Source of the DNA: Carposina sasakii
Taxonomy: Eukaryota; Arthropoda; Insecta; Lepidoptera; Carposinidae
Assembly (NCBI GenBank): GCA_014607495.2
Contig: CP053153.1
Coordinates: forward strand, 7,936,001 to 8,000,000
DNA: 64,000 nt
Direction: 5' to 3'
In this document: positions 31,689-43,630 of the stretch, piece by piece
Position numbering within the stretch: the stretch's first letter is position 1
Layout: the number at the start of each line of letters is the position of its first letter
The notes under the pieces: model-generated
The model's input: only the letters and a program-made list of their open reading frames with translations
Told to the model about the DNA's origin: nothing
The model's database searches: none
Translations under genes and position numbers: made by a program

Positions 31689-33558
31689 ATGAGTGGTGAC
31701 AAAGTGGATGTTGGTTTTGCGGATGAAATTAGTAGTTGGATGTTACATCCTAGATTTTTCCCTAGTAAGATAGGAGGCAAGCCAGCATGGCTAGACTTCA
31801 AAAATTTACCTAATCCAAGTGATTTAACTTGTACAATTTGCAATGATCCGCTTATATTTTTATGCCAGGTACCTCATCACTCACATTTATGTATTTTCGT
31901 GTTAACTACCACAAACATAAGATTAGGTTGCACCATCAAAACAATTTTCTATGAAATAATTTAGTCTTGCTTACTGCCCTACCTGGTCCTAATAATATTA
32001 TATGAATTAAGACAGCTTTTTCCAATGGTCAGATAGCCTATCTGAAGGATAAAGTTAATGCTGTCTCTCTTTAAAAGTTGATCAAGATTAGTATATATAG
32101 TAGATATAAGATAGACATCAACTTTATCCTTCTGATAGGCTATGACATCATTGGAAAACCAGCCCTTACAATAATTTATATTCTAGCTGTATTCTCTGTT
32201 ACTAACCAAATATTTATATTAATTAAGTGACAATTGGTAATAATTTATCTTTGCTAGGTATATGCTCCAAATGAAGATACATCAATAGTGACTTGCTTCC
32301 ATCGCACCATATTTATATTTATATGCCGGAATGGGCCATGCTGTCAAACTAATTCTACTGGCAACTTAAAGGTTTTACGTTGTCAATTACCAAGAAAAAA
32401 TGCATTTTATTCATTTGACCCATATGAAGAAAAGGAAGAGGTAAAATAAATAATTCATTTGTAAATAGCTGTAGAAGGTATAAAGTTAAAAATGTCTTCC
32501 ACTCTAGTGGTTAGTCTATTTCAGCTAGACTATATTTTTATGTAAGTACATCTAAGTACTATAATCTTTATAAATTTATATTATAATGTATTCACAGAAA
32601 TTTCCTATAGATAAATGGTGCAGACTTTGTTACGTTTGTGGTATGAAAGCGCCGTCTCACTGTTCAAAATGTAAGAAAATATACTATTGTAGTCGAAAAC
32701 ATCAACTGCTTGATTGGCAAAATGGACACAAAGTTTATTGTCCTCATATTCAGGTTAGTTACATGTTATATTATTTTTAAATGGATTAAAAGTTTGTATA
32801 ATTTATACAGTAGGTCTTAGATGAGCATTGGTTATTTTTCATTTTAGGAATCTGGTGAAGCAGACCCTAAAGACTTTCAAGTAACTCAATCTGGACAAGT
32901 AATCTTATTCAAGGAATGGGATTTGGATGTGGAGGAAGAAGAAGAGGTATTTAGTAGAAAAAAAATGTTTTCTGATTATATTTATAGACCTTCAAGATTA
33001 ATAAATTAAAGTTGTTTTTAGGAAGATGAATCTGATGTAGATGTTGAAGAAGAAATGAAAAAGTTGACAAAAATGATGCAAGAGAAGAAAGCTGGCACTC
33101 TCAGTACAGTCAGTGAAAGTGAATTAGAGGAGTTTAATATCCAGCAAAAAGATAAACTCTTTAGTAAATTTAGTAAAAGAGTATCAAGGCATCCAAAACA
33201 AGTACTACGCTATGAGAAAGGAGGAACTCCATTATGGATCACTGATAGTAACAAATCAAGTATAATGGATATTCCAAAATGTCAATATTGTCATGGTGAA
33301 CGTGAATTTGAATTTCAGGTAGTGTAATTGAAATATTTTATCAATTGCTAGGCAGGCACTAATAGGGTTTCACTAATTTTAATCCAAACCAATATATTTT
33401 CTTTGCAGATTATGCCTCAACTGCTAAATCACTTTGATGTGGGTGCTGATTTAAATGGTATAGATTGGGGGATCCTAGCTGTGTTTACATGTAAAAGTAG
33501 TTGCAATGAAGGTCCTGCATACAAAGAAGAGTTTTTAATAAAACAAGACTTTATCTAA
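31689..33558 (+). CDS. PDCD2: Programmed cell death protein 2 (PDCD2 / fly Zfrp8)
   Basis: Six exons, all GT-AG and all joining in phase 0: 31689-31868, 32258-32440, 32598-32753, 32848-32946, 33022-33318, 33409-33558. The product is 354 aa, close to the usual family length. PDCD2 proteins are thought to act in ribosomal-protein handling and stem-cell or blood-cell growth. Seen: the conserved N-terminus (VDVGFADEI), a TCTIC pair and a C-rich strand, a MYND zinc finger at about residues 129-169 (CRLCYVCGM, CSKCKKIYYCSRKHQ, HKVYC), an acidic linker, and the C-terminal PDCD2 domain (SRHPKQVLRYEKGG, PKCQYCHGEREFEFQIMPQL, DWGILAVFTC). The start ATG is preceded by ACAA. An AATAAA lies at 33608. Intron 1 holds a small MITE. 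Confidence 0.95.
32017..32158. repeat. MITE in PDCD2 intron 1
   Basis: Inverted arms TTTTTCCAATGGTCAGATAG and CTATGACATCATTGGAAAA enclose complementary GGATAAAGTT / AACTTTATCC segments. A relative lies at 53205-53325 in the BTB-zinc finger gene. Confidence 0.6.
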
Positions 33559-33628
33559 TACTTTGAATATTAACAGTAAAGACATTGTGTACAGTAAAGA
33601 CATTTCTAATAAAGTTCTATTAATCCTC

Positions 33629-34478
33629 TTAACTTTCCTTTTTCTTAGCCTGTCCATAATCTTCTGATAAGTATTTCATTAAATCATTCAATCCACTAAA
33701 CTCTGTTCTGGACTGTGGTGGATTACTTCTTGGTAAAGTTGGCAATATGTTACCCATTTTTATTCTGAAATCCTTTAACTAAAAAAAAATTAAGTATAAT
33801 TTCACAATTCTCAGGGCAGCCAAAGTTAATCTTACTATGAAAATGTGAAGATCTATAACAACTCAGTTATGAAAGAGATCGGTACATACTTGTAAATATA
33901 GAAATTTACTGATTCGGAGAATATACCCATGAACAAATTAATATACTGGCCACAAGGTGGAAAAACTAACATTTACTAACATAAAAACTTACATCTTTAG
34001 CTCCGGACAGTTTCCATATTCCATAACTTAAACATGAAACACCAGCAATGGCATAAAATGTGCCCCAACCTAATGCTCTCAATGCTAGTAAAGCTCCTGC
34101 TTCTGCTAGTTCAGGACTTCCATGTAACCCTACAAAGTAATAATGATATGAAAATATCATTAATATTGACCAATAAATTTCAATGCTACTGCTATTGTAA
34201 AAGTATACGAGGTTGGCTAATATGGCGTTTTTCTTAACCTTTGCTATAGTTTTTAGGGTCCATTTTCTTAGCTGCAGATAATGTTGCACCAAAACTAACA
34301 AAAGCCGAAATTCCAGCTACTGAAGCCAGAAATGCACCAGCTGCAAAATTTATTAATAAATGAATAACAACCTTTGATTTACATAAAACCAAAAAGCTAT
34401 AATTTTAAAACAAGTTAAAGTTATAGAGGGCATCTTAACTTTTATTCTTTCAAGGCGTTCCTTCTTTTCTTTTTCCAT
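33629..34478 (-). CDS. TMEM242: Transmembrane protein 242 (TMEM242)
   Basis: Small two-span membrane protein; in mammals an inner-mitochondrial-membrane factor for ATP synthase assembly. Exons on the minus strand: 34478-34440 (MEKEKKERLERIK), 34340-34239, 34129-33993, 33778-33629 (stop), about 148 aa. Seen: first membrane span AGAFLASVAGISAFVSFGA, then AAKKMDP, then the family signature ALLALRALGWGTFYAIAG as the second span, and a tail KDFRIKMGNILPTLPR. Exons 2-4 join in phase and have GT-AG sites. The first exon ends in phase 0 while exon 2 needs one carried base, so the join is off by one; the first exon or one base there is uncertain. The stop lies 71 bp from the PDCD2 stop, convergent. 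Confidence 0.88.
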
Positions 34479-34704
34479 GATAATTAGGCTAAAAATCTAT
34501 ATTCGCTGCTGATTTTAATTCAGAAACTTGTATGTACATGATTTTAACTTCCTTGTACACAGAACACATTTATTCCGTTGTATTTATTTGTATACATATT
34601 TATTTTTATCTTAGATTATGTATGTACATTAGTACATTCTCACTGATGTAGGTATATTACATGAATACATGAAATATATTTTATTTTATTTTGGTAAATT
34701 TTTT

Positions 34705-36370
34705 TTGTTTTTTTTTTTGTTTGGTTTATCCCGAAGGAAAGGCAAGGGGAACTAAGCCCATACAGCCTAATCATTGTTTAGTAAAATGTATTCTGAATTT
34801 ATGATGGATGACAATGATGATGAGTGGAAACGTCGGGAAAATCCTCAAGAACAAGTGTAAAGTTAGTCAAAATGGAAAATTATTGCAGAAACAACTTACA
34901 TGCGCCCATGAAGAAATCGTAATCCGGCTAAAGTTTTACTGGGCTTACCTGCATATAAAACCATGCACACGCACTAGATTCACATCACAAGTAATCAAAA
35001 TATAACTTATCTACCAGAAAACATCACTTTACGGACACATGCAAGCCATTTACAAATAATTTTTCATTTCCACAAGAAAATTACACCTGCACCCTTCCAG
35101 TTTTTCCCGCCGAATTTATTTTGGTAATTTTTTTTTTTTTTTTTAGTTTATCCCGAAGGAAAGGCATGGGGAACTAAGCCCATACAGCCTAATCATTGTT
35201 TAGTAAAATGATTTCTGAATTTATGATGGATGATAATGATGATGATGAATGGAAACGTCGGGAAAATCCTCAAGAACAAGTGTAAAGTTAGTCAAAATGA
35301 AAAATTATTGCAGAAACAACTTACATGCGCCCATGAAGAGATCGTAATCCGGCTAAAGTTTACTCGGCTTACCTGCGTATAAAACCATGCACACGCACTA
35401 GATTCACATCACAAGTAATCAAAATATAACTTATCTACCAGAAAACATCACTTTACGGACACATGCAAGCCATTTACAAATAAATTTTGATTTTCACAAG
35501 AAAATTACACCTGCACCCTTCCAGTTTTTCCCGCCGAATTTATTTTGGTAAATAGAAATACATTTTTTTTTTGTTTAGTTTATCCCGAAGGAAAGGCAAG
35601 GAGAACTAAGCCCATACAGCCATTGTCTTTAGTAAATGATTTCTGAATTTATGGGATGATAATGATGATGGTGATGAATGGAAACGTCGGGAAAATCCTC
35701 AAGAACAAGTGTAAAGTTAGTCAAAATGAAAAATAATTGCAGAAACAACTTACATGGGCCCATGAAGAGATCGTATTCCGGCTAAATTTTAACTCAGATT
35801 ACCTGCGTATAAAACCATGCACACGCACTAGATTCACATCACAAGTAATCAAAATATAACTTATCTACCAGAAAACATCACTTTACGGGCACATGCAAGC
35901 CATTTACAAATATTTTTTTATTTTCACAAGAAAATTACACCTGCACCCTTCCAGCTTTTCCCGCCGAAGCCACAAACTAGAGAGAGATGCGCCGAATCTT
36001 TGGTGACATTTTTTTTGTTTAGTTTATCCCGAAGGAAAGGCAAGGGGAATTAAGCCCATACAGCCATTCTTTAGTAAATGATTTCTGAATTTATGATGAT
36101 GATGAATGGAAACGTCGGGAAAATCCTCAAGAACAAGTGTTAAGTTAGTCAAAATTAAAAATAATTGCAGAAACAACTTACATGGGCCCATGAAGAGATC
36201 GTATTCCGGCTAAAGTTTAACTCAGCTTACCTGCGTATAAAACTATGCACACGCACTAGATTCACATCACAAGCAAACAAAATATAACTTATCTACCAGA
36301 AAACATCACTTTACGGACACATGCTGGTATCCACAAATAAACTTTGATTTTCACAAGAAAATTACACCCG
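34705..36370. repeat. Tandem array, four units of about 430 bp
   Basis: Units start at the motif TTTATCCCGAAGGAAAGGCA near 34726, 35147, 35579 and 36022. Each contains CCATACAGCC, GGAAACGTCGGGAAAATCC, CAAGAACAAGTGTAAAG, ACTTACATG and ACACGCACTAGATTCACATC in the same order. Inverted or partial copies lie at 31290-31415, 39690-39770 and 41215-41690. No coding capacity. This explains nearly all of the TMEM242 upstream flank. Confidence 0.8.
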
Positions 36371-36371
36371 C

Positions 36372-36680
36372 TCATGATCCGCTCCTTTCCAGCCTTAGGC
36401 GCCGTCTTCACGAGCGAGAGAATCGCGGCGATATTGTCGTCGTGCCACGTATTTCTATATTCTCTCTATGAACGCGTCTCCACACGGCGATATTATTTCG
36501 GTGATGTGACGAGTGGCAATGTGTGCGCGTAACCGCGTAACCTCGTTGTATCGCCGCTACTGGTGGTGTTCTCGCAGCGAGCGCGCGGCGGGCGCGATGT
36601 GAAATGCGTCATTCACTCTTTTAACAAAAGCACATCGTCAAGGAAATGCGGCGATTCCGTTATAAGTCGTCGCGGTCACG
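36372..36680. other. GC-rich stretch, no gene seen
   Basis: CpG-rich sequence between the tandem array and the CACAGTG-ended block. The short frames on both strands have no motifs. Confidence 0.4.
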
Positions 36681-36811
36681 CACAGTGGGCTAGGATTAAA
36701 AAAAATGGGAATTACGGATCGAAGTGTGCGAATCGCATCAAATTTTTTTCTGTGTATAATTTTATCAAAACTAACAACTTTTATTTGAAAAACTTATCTA
36801 AAAAAGTTCTT

Positions 36812-37320
36812 GACCTCCACAGGAGTTAGAAATTTCCCATACTAAATGTATGAAAAGTATCGACTTCAGCAAATGTTGGCTATGGGGGCTAGTGGAAGAC
36901 ATAGAATTGATGACGCCTGACATTTTGTGCCTTGGAGTCTCTGTAATTAATAAGTCTGCCGCCTTGGCCTTGACAGGACTTAAAAGTTCCCCAATAGTAA
37001 ATGTTGTATGGGAAGCATGCATTAAAATGTAATGTTAGCTGTGGCGGTTAGTGAGAGTTATAGAAAAAGTGACGGCTGACATTTCGTGCCTTGGAGTCTA
37101 CTTAATAAGTCCACCGCCTTGTCCTCAACAGGATTTAGAAGTTCCCCATACTAAATGTATGGGGAGTATCAACTTTATCAAATGTTGGCTATGTCAGCTA
37201 GTGGAAGTCATAGAAGAGATTACGGCTGACTTTTCGTCCCTTGGGATCTGCCATCTTAGCCGTTACAGGACTTCTAAGTTCCCCAATAGTAAATGTTGTA
37301 TGGGAAGCATCCATTAAAAT
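36812..37320. repeat. Tandem repeat, about 155-bp unit, three to four units
   Basis: Repeated blocks contain CCATACTAAATGTATG or CCAATAGTAAATGTTGTATG, CAAATGTTGGCTATG, GACGGCTGACATTT and GTGCCTTGGAGTCT. Divergent copies; noncoding. Confidence 0.55.
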
Positions 37321-37684
37321 ATATGATCAAACGAACTTCCCAAGTGAAGTTCGATCAATATTATATGAGTCGCTTCATTTTAAGATATTATAAAATAACC
37401 AGGTAGTTTCCCTGTTTAGCAGGCAATATTCGCACATTTTTAAGAGTATTTAAATGATTTTTGTTTGTGAAAATAAAAAATAATTTTTTGTTCAACTACT
37501 CTACGCATTATCGTTAGTTATTCCCTTAGGCAAGATAGCTCATTTTTTTAGAGATACTTATTAAAATTATGTCAAAACTTTCTTCAATAGGGGGAATATT
37601 GGGAGGGAGGGTAATAATATCTTCAAATGAAGCGACTCATATAATATTGATCGAACTTCACTCGGGAAGTTCGTTTGATCATAT
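37321..37684. repeat. Foldback element with about 60-bp arms
   Basis: The left arm ATATGATCAAACGAACTTCC ... TATATGAGTCGCTTCATT and the right arm AATGAAGCGACTCATATAAT ... GGAAGTTCGTTTGATCATAT are near-perfect reverse complements. Confidence 0.65.
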
Positions 37685-37858
37685 ATTATATTTTCGTCGC
37701 TTCATTTTTCAGATATTATATACTAACCAGGTAGATGTTAAGAGCTAGAAAGTTTTGAAATGAAAAGCTTGTTATCATATAACTGTATTTAATTTTTACA
37801 CTTCCAATCGCAAATATTATTTATCGATATCTTAAATATATATTTAGTGTGTATTCTT

Positions 37859-40800
37859 CTATGAACTAATTATTTTAATGCCGCTGTCTGAGAATAGAAT
37901 GTTTTCAATCTTAATTAGAGAAAACGTCTGAATTCTATGAGCGATACAAAGAGCTAGCAGCAAGGTAAGTTTCTTGGTGATTTTCTCCAGGGATAACTCA
38001 ATGTTAGGATACCATGCTGAAATATGGTTTAAGACCAGTTGAGGGTTCCACGTGTTGGTGTACCTTGGCTTGGTAGGCTTCAATTTGTACGCACCCTTAA
38101 GAAGACGCTTTACCCGATCATCTGAACCAATATTATTTCCTTGCAAAGCTGACAACGCGGACCGGTGAGAATTTAAACTGCAATATATCAACCCTTGTTA
38201 AATTGTGTAGTTAAGAATGTTAGAACGTATTCGAATGGTGGTTCAAATAGATTCAATGTTGACAACGCAAAAGTGCCACCAAAGCTTTAGTGTAGTGTTG
38301 TACTGTTTAATAGTACTGTCGGAGAAAGACGCTAACATCAGTGTTGTTGACTCTGCACAGGCGCCTCGGCGCGTGAACGATCTCCGCAGAGCCTCGCGAT
38401 ACTTTGGTGTAAGGGGTGATGGTCTCTGAAATGATATTGTAAAAGGTATTTACTTGGATTTAAATAAAGGATGTCTGAGATTATCAAATTTTGTAATAAT
38501 GGGAACCAAGGTTGACTTGGCCAAAAAGGATAGACTAGAATACCATTTGCTTTATCGTCGATAATTTTCCTTATACATTTTAGAATAATGGAAAATGGTG
38601 GAAAAGCATAGAAAAATTTCGACTTCCAACTTAGTGTAAATGCGTCTACTGATTCTGCGTCTGGATCTTGTTGCCATGAAACAAATCGGGGACACTTTGC
38701 ATTATCTCATGAGTCATGATGCGAATAAATCTATTACGGGCTGATCAAAGTGTTGGGTAATTTTTAGGAAGGCCTGATCCGAGAGTGTCCACTCAGTGTC
38801 AGGATTGACGATCCTAGATGAGGCGTCTGCGCGATTTTCCTTCGTGTTTACATAAGATGCAAATATCCAAAGGCCACGTGATTCGCACCATTGCCATAGT
38901 GTTCTAACTAAGGTGCTCAAATGGGAGTACTGCACTCCCCCCATGCGATTCACATAACTGATGGCAGTTGTGTTATCAACACGAAGTAAGATTGCGCAGT
39001 TAACTAAGTCTCTAGCGAAGGACTAAGTCCCAGAAAAACAGCCTTTAATTCTAAATAATTAATATGATAAGATATCTATATCTATATCTTTCCATTTTCC
39101 GTGTACCTACTACTTTATCTTTACATACTACACCCCACCCTGTACGAGACGCATCGGTATAGATTTTGAGCGTGAAGTTTGGTTGCCTCATGAGGTTGGA
39201 TGTAGTGACAATGACAGATAACCACCAAGACAAATCTTGTAGTATTACACTAGGTAGAATAATTTTAGTCTCATAATCATTGTTTTTAAGCAACGCTAAA
39301 TACTTTTGGCGTTCGAGTATTTTTGTATAAAGCCATCCGTATTTGACGGCTGGGCAAGCAGCTACCAAAACTCCTATGAGTTGGGCATAGTCGCGAATAG
39401 AACATAAATGTAATTTCGAAAAGTTAGTTTACAATTTTGCTTCGCTTATCTGTGTGTAGACTGATACTTAGATTTAATGTATTATGAAAAAGTAGTTTTA
39501 ACGTTTCGTTAACATTACTAACACATTGTTCGAATGTATCACCTATACATAACAAATCATCTAAATAAAAAACTGATTTGTGACCTTGATATCTTATCAC
39601 CTATACATAACAAATCAGGTGTAATCTAAATGGCTTAAAAAACTGATTTGTGACCTTGATATCTTAGGTACCTTAGGATTCGAATATTTAGGATTTTCCC
39701 GACGGAAATCATTTTCCAATGATTAGGCTGTATGGGCTTAGTTCCCCTTGCCTTTCCTTGATAAATAAATAAAAAAAAAATAGCGCCCACTCGCGGGCTG
39801 TGTAGAAAACTATCTTATCTTTTTGGAACGCGGCATGTGGGCCGCCATTGATTTTATAGTTTGGAAAAATATATAATAAAAAGTGAGATTTAATTCGGTG
39901 TTATTTATTGTGGAACTCCCACAGGTACCTAAGCTACTACTTCTCTCATGACCTTTGTAAACACTCGGGGGGCAGTACACAAACCGAAAGGTAAGGCACA
40001 GAACTGGTAGGTAAAAGTCTTAGTTGAGTTATTGGGGCGAAATTGAAATTTTAAATATTTTCTGTCAGAATAACCGACGGGTATTAAGAAATATGCATCT
40101 TTTAAATCAATGGTTGCTAAATAAATAAAATTTTATTCAATATCATACGTTTGCTATATATAGGTACATTAAAAATCTTACTATTTAAATAGGTAGGATA
40201 TACAGGTTACCTAAACTAGGCTGGGCCTGTGTTTTAGGTTTGCAAATATCCATGGCGTGGTATTAATTTACAGGCCGTTCGATAATCGTCCATTTTAAGT
40301 TTTTCTTATTTAAAGGCTGCAAATTTAAAATGAATCGCTTATCGCCATTAGGTTTTGGAGTGAGGAATATTTTGGAAATAAATTGATCTTTTGTTTCCGT
40401 ACACTCACAAATAGCACCTAACTTTTTAAAATTATTTATAGACTTTAGCATGTCATTATTTTCGGTATATGAAAAGTTATTTTGAGGAACTTGATATTGG
40501 GTAACCATTGTTTTAAAAGGTATAGTATATCCGTGTTTGATCCACCAGTCGGGTACGACTTTATTATTTGTGATCTTTACCCAACAATCGTAAAAGTGGG
40601 TAAGTCTACCTGCATGTACCTGTGCTAACGTTGATTCTGAGGGGTGGCACGAGTTTTGTCCTGGGTCGTAGCACGGTGTGGCGGTTGCGACGTCGTCGAT
40701 GTTGTGTATGGGCGACGAACAAAGGTCGTTAGAGGCAATCTCTTGTAGCCTCCTCGCCCCCCACCAGTTCGCTGGTGGGTACCGAGGAGGCGCTTACCAG

Positions 40801-41060
40801 TTTCCCTGATAGGAACTTGGTTTAGAGCCGGACGGAGAAGCTGCGGTTTTTTGAAGTTTTGCTAGGGGTTTCTTGATTTGAAGCCCTGTTTTTCGATAAC
40901 CTTAGCGGCCTTTATCTTTTCCAATAGTGAATTACCGAACAAAGTTTCGTCCCTTTCAGATTCATTGATCATTTTATGTAGAGACTTATCTAAGCTGGTC
41001 TTGGCCAACCAAGCTTAGAAGCGGTCCACGCGCTGGAGACTAGTCACCTATCTTCCGCTA
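37859..41060 (-). pseudogene. DIRS-type tyrosine-recombinase retroelement, decayed
   Basis: Minus strand, in element order. Gag end, 41000-40540, reading ETLFGNSLLEKIKAAKVIEK. Reverse transcriptase start, 40540-40263, reading NNFKKLGAICECTETKDQFI and SKIFLTPKPNGDKRFILNLQ. RT core at 40010-39940, CALPFGLCTAPRVFTKVM; active-site box YLDDLLCIGDTFEQ near 39570-39530. RNase H pieces 39368-39051 (FTLKIYTDASRTGWGVV) and 38953-38714 (SYVNTKENRADASSRI). Then a tyrosine-recombinase N-terminal piece 38191-37859 (SLNSHRSALSAL and RLLKGAYKLKPTKPRYTNTW). This gag-RT-RH-YR order is that of DIRS elements. Stops, frameshifts, a 60-bp duplication (39546-39665) and a repeat insertion (39690-39770) show it is dead; the catalytic Tyr of the recombinase is not visible. 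Confidence 0.75.
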
Positions 41061-41712
41061 TTTTGTATTCATCTAGTAACTTTTTTAGAAAAGTTTTTCA
41101 AATAAAAGTTGTTTGTTTTGATAAAATGAGTAGACAGAAAAAAATTCGACGCGATTCGCACACTTCAATCGGTAATTCCCATTTTTTTTGCAATCCTAGC
41201 CCACTGTGCGATGATTCCATCCATCATCATCATTATCATCCATCATAAATTCAGAAATCATTTACTAAAGACAATGGCTGTATGTGCTTAGTTCCCCTTG
41301 CCTTTCCTTCGGGATAAATCAAAGTTAATCAATCATAAAAAAAAATCATTTACTAAAGACAATGGCTGTATGGGCTTAGTTAGCCTTTCCTTCGGGATAA
41401 ACTAAAAAAAAAAAAAAAAAAACAATTATACGCAGGTAAGCTGAGTAAAACTTTAGGCGGAATACGATCTCTTAATGGGCGTATGTAGGTTGTTTCTGCA
41501 ATAATTTTTCATTTTTACTAACTTTACACTTGTTCTTGAGGATTTTCCCGACGTTTCCATTCATCATCCATCATCATTATCTATCATCCATCATATGTTC
41601 AGAAATCATTTACTAAAGACAATGGCTGTATGGGCTTAGTTCTCCTTGCCTTTCCTTCGGGATAAACTAAACAAAAAAAAAAAATAACAAACAGAAAATC
41701 ACATCAGAAAAT

Positions 41713-43001
41713 ATGACAAAAATTAAGAATAAAATCGATGTAGCTGATTTGTTACTCGAATCTAAAATGAATAATACATATCTAAAAGTATGTGCACCAA
41801 TGGTTAGGTACAGTAAAGTACATTTCAGATCTCTTATTCGACAGTAAGTACAAATTGAGGTTAGCCTCGCATGTTTTTGTTTTGTACATTATTTTTATTA
41901 TTTACATTACATATTTCTGTTTATTCTATTTCTTCTAATTCTTTCAGCTACGGAATAGATTTAACATTCACACCAATGATAATAGCAGACTCTTTTTGCC
42001 AAAATTCCAAAGCAAGAGCAAGTGAATTTTCAACTACATTCAACGATTCCCCTTTGATAGTGCAGTTTGCATCCAATAATGCAGAGGATTTTGCCGATGC
42101 CTCGAAACTTATTTATCCCTATGCAGATGGTATTGACTTGAACTGTGGCTGTCCTCAGCGGTGGGCCATGAAGGATGGCTATGGGTGTTCTTTACTAGGT
42201 AAACCAGAATTAATTTATGATATGGTTAAAAGTGTTAAACGAATTCAACCATCATCATTTAGTGTCTCAGTTAAAATCAGAATATTAAAAGATTTAAATA
42301 AAACAATTGAATTATGCAGACAATTGGAACATTGTGGAGTAAAATTTTTGACTGTTCATGGCCGTACTCCATCTCAAAAAAGCACTGGCATTGTTGACAC
42401 AGCTGCATTGAGAGAAGTATGTCAATCTGTGAATGTACCTATTATTGCCAATGGTGGAATTAGAAATTTAGAGGAGGCTAATAGCATGTATGATGCTGTT
42501 GGCTGTGCAGGGGTTATGTCTGCCAGCGGCATGTTAATTAACCCAGCCCTTTTCAGCGGCTTCAACAAAACACCATTAAGTTGTGTTAAATTATGGAATG
42601 AAATTAAAAATGCACAGAAACATAGTATAAACTTTCAATGTTACCATCATCATTTAGTATTTATGCTTGACAAAATTCTAACAAAACCGGAAAAAGTTGT
42701 ATTCAATAATTTAAATTCATTTGAGAATGTAGATGAATATTTATATGAAAATGTATTGTATGATTTTAATGAAGAAGTACCTTGTAATTATAAATCAGAA
42801 GAGTTTGTGTCATGTGAGTTTGATGAGGAAGTAACATTAAAACATGCAAATAAGTGCAGGGACTGTTCTCAAATAATGCAGTGTTGTACATGTACAACTT
42901 ATGATTATGATGCTACTGATGGGGCATTTTTCACATCACATGTTAAAAATTTAGATGGTTTGGATTTCATGGACAGCAACATGTTTTTGGAGCCTACATA
43001 A
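41713..43001 (+). CDS. DUS4L: tRNA-dihydrouridine synthase 4-like (DUS4L)
   Basis: FMN enzyme that reduces uridine to dihydrouridine in the D-loop of tRNA using NADPH. Two exons: 41713-41843 and 41948-43001, joined in phase 2 (GT-AG), 394 aa. Seen: the FMN-binding start KVCAPMVRYSKVHFR, then YGIDLTFTPMIIADSF, the family signature with the catalytic Cys, DGIDLNCGCPQRWAMKDG then YGCSLLGKP, LTVHGRT, the phosphate-binding VPIIANGGI and GVMSASGML. The C-terminal 110 residues are Asp/Glu-rich with a Cys-rich CRDCSQIMQCCTC cluster, longer than the catalytic core needs. A polyadenylation signal AATAAA lies at 43147. A copy of the 430-bp repeat family ends about 45 bp upstream of the start codon, so the promoter must lie in or beside it. 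Confidence 0.93.
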
Positions 43002-43630
43002 TATTACTATCAATTAACAGATTGGTTTATCTGCCTTGATTATCACATTATTTTGTGGTGTATGCAATATCATGCTTTCTTCTGAAGGCTATTAAAATAA
43101 TGCTTTAGATTTTACAATTTAATGGCTGATGCTATGTTAGTAAATCAATAAATGAATTCAATTGAATTGCATTTTAAGTAACAGTTGCATTTTAAGTACC
43201 TTAGGAAAACTTGTCAAACAAATCCAAGGACTAATCATAAGGTTAAAAAATTATTATCATAACATTTACTGATAAATAGATGTTACAAATTGAAATTAAA
43301 TACAATAAATATGTTACTTGTAAGTAAGAAGGTCTTTAATTTATGATTCTAAATTACTAAGTGTATGCTAAGCATACTAAGTGTGCAAAAACTTCATATT
43401 AAATACATAGCTAGCATGATACCTAACCAAAGTTATCATCATCTTGTCCTTATTCTAATATTTATGGGGTTGGCCATAATGTGGTTTCTTTCGTAGCTCT
43501 CATTGCTAAAGATCTGGCATTTCATTTACACCTGGCTGCTTGCCTGACACCAACCTTTAATGGAATTTTTTTCGAATCTAGAATATTAAAATTTGTTTCA
43601 ACATGAAGTAGTAGGTTTAGTTAGACTAAC

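Larger units (their letters stand above)
36681..41208. mobile_element. 4.5-kb block with Transib-like inverted ends around DIRS sequence
   Basis: Ends of about 130 bp (36681-36812 and 41076-41208) are inverted copies that both begin CACAGTGGGCTAGGATT. The heptamer CACAGTG and the GGGCT that follow match the style of the complete Transib at 12715. The flanking pentamers (TCACG left, CGATG right) do not match, so no target duplication is seen. The interior is a tandem repeat, a MITE and a decayed DIRS retroelement. Either a Transib copy received the insertions and was then rearranged, or the ends belong to two copies. Confidence 0.5.

Noticed and set aside
34705..36370. CRISPR-like array
   Set aside because: Units are about 430 bp and fully repetitive with no short repeat and unique spacer pattern; the genome is eukaryotic.
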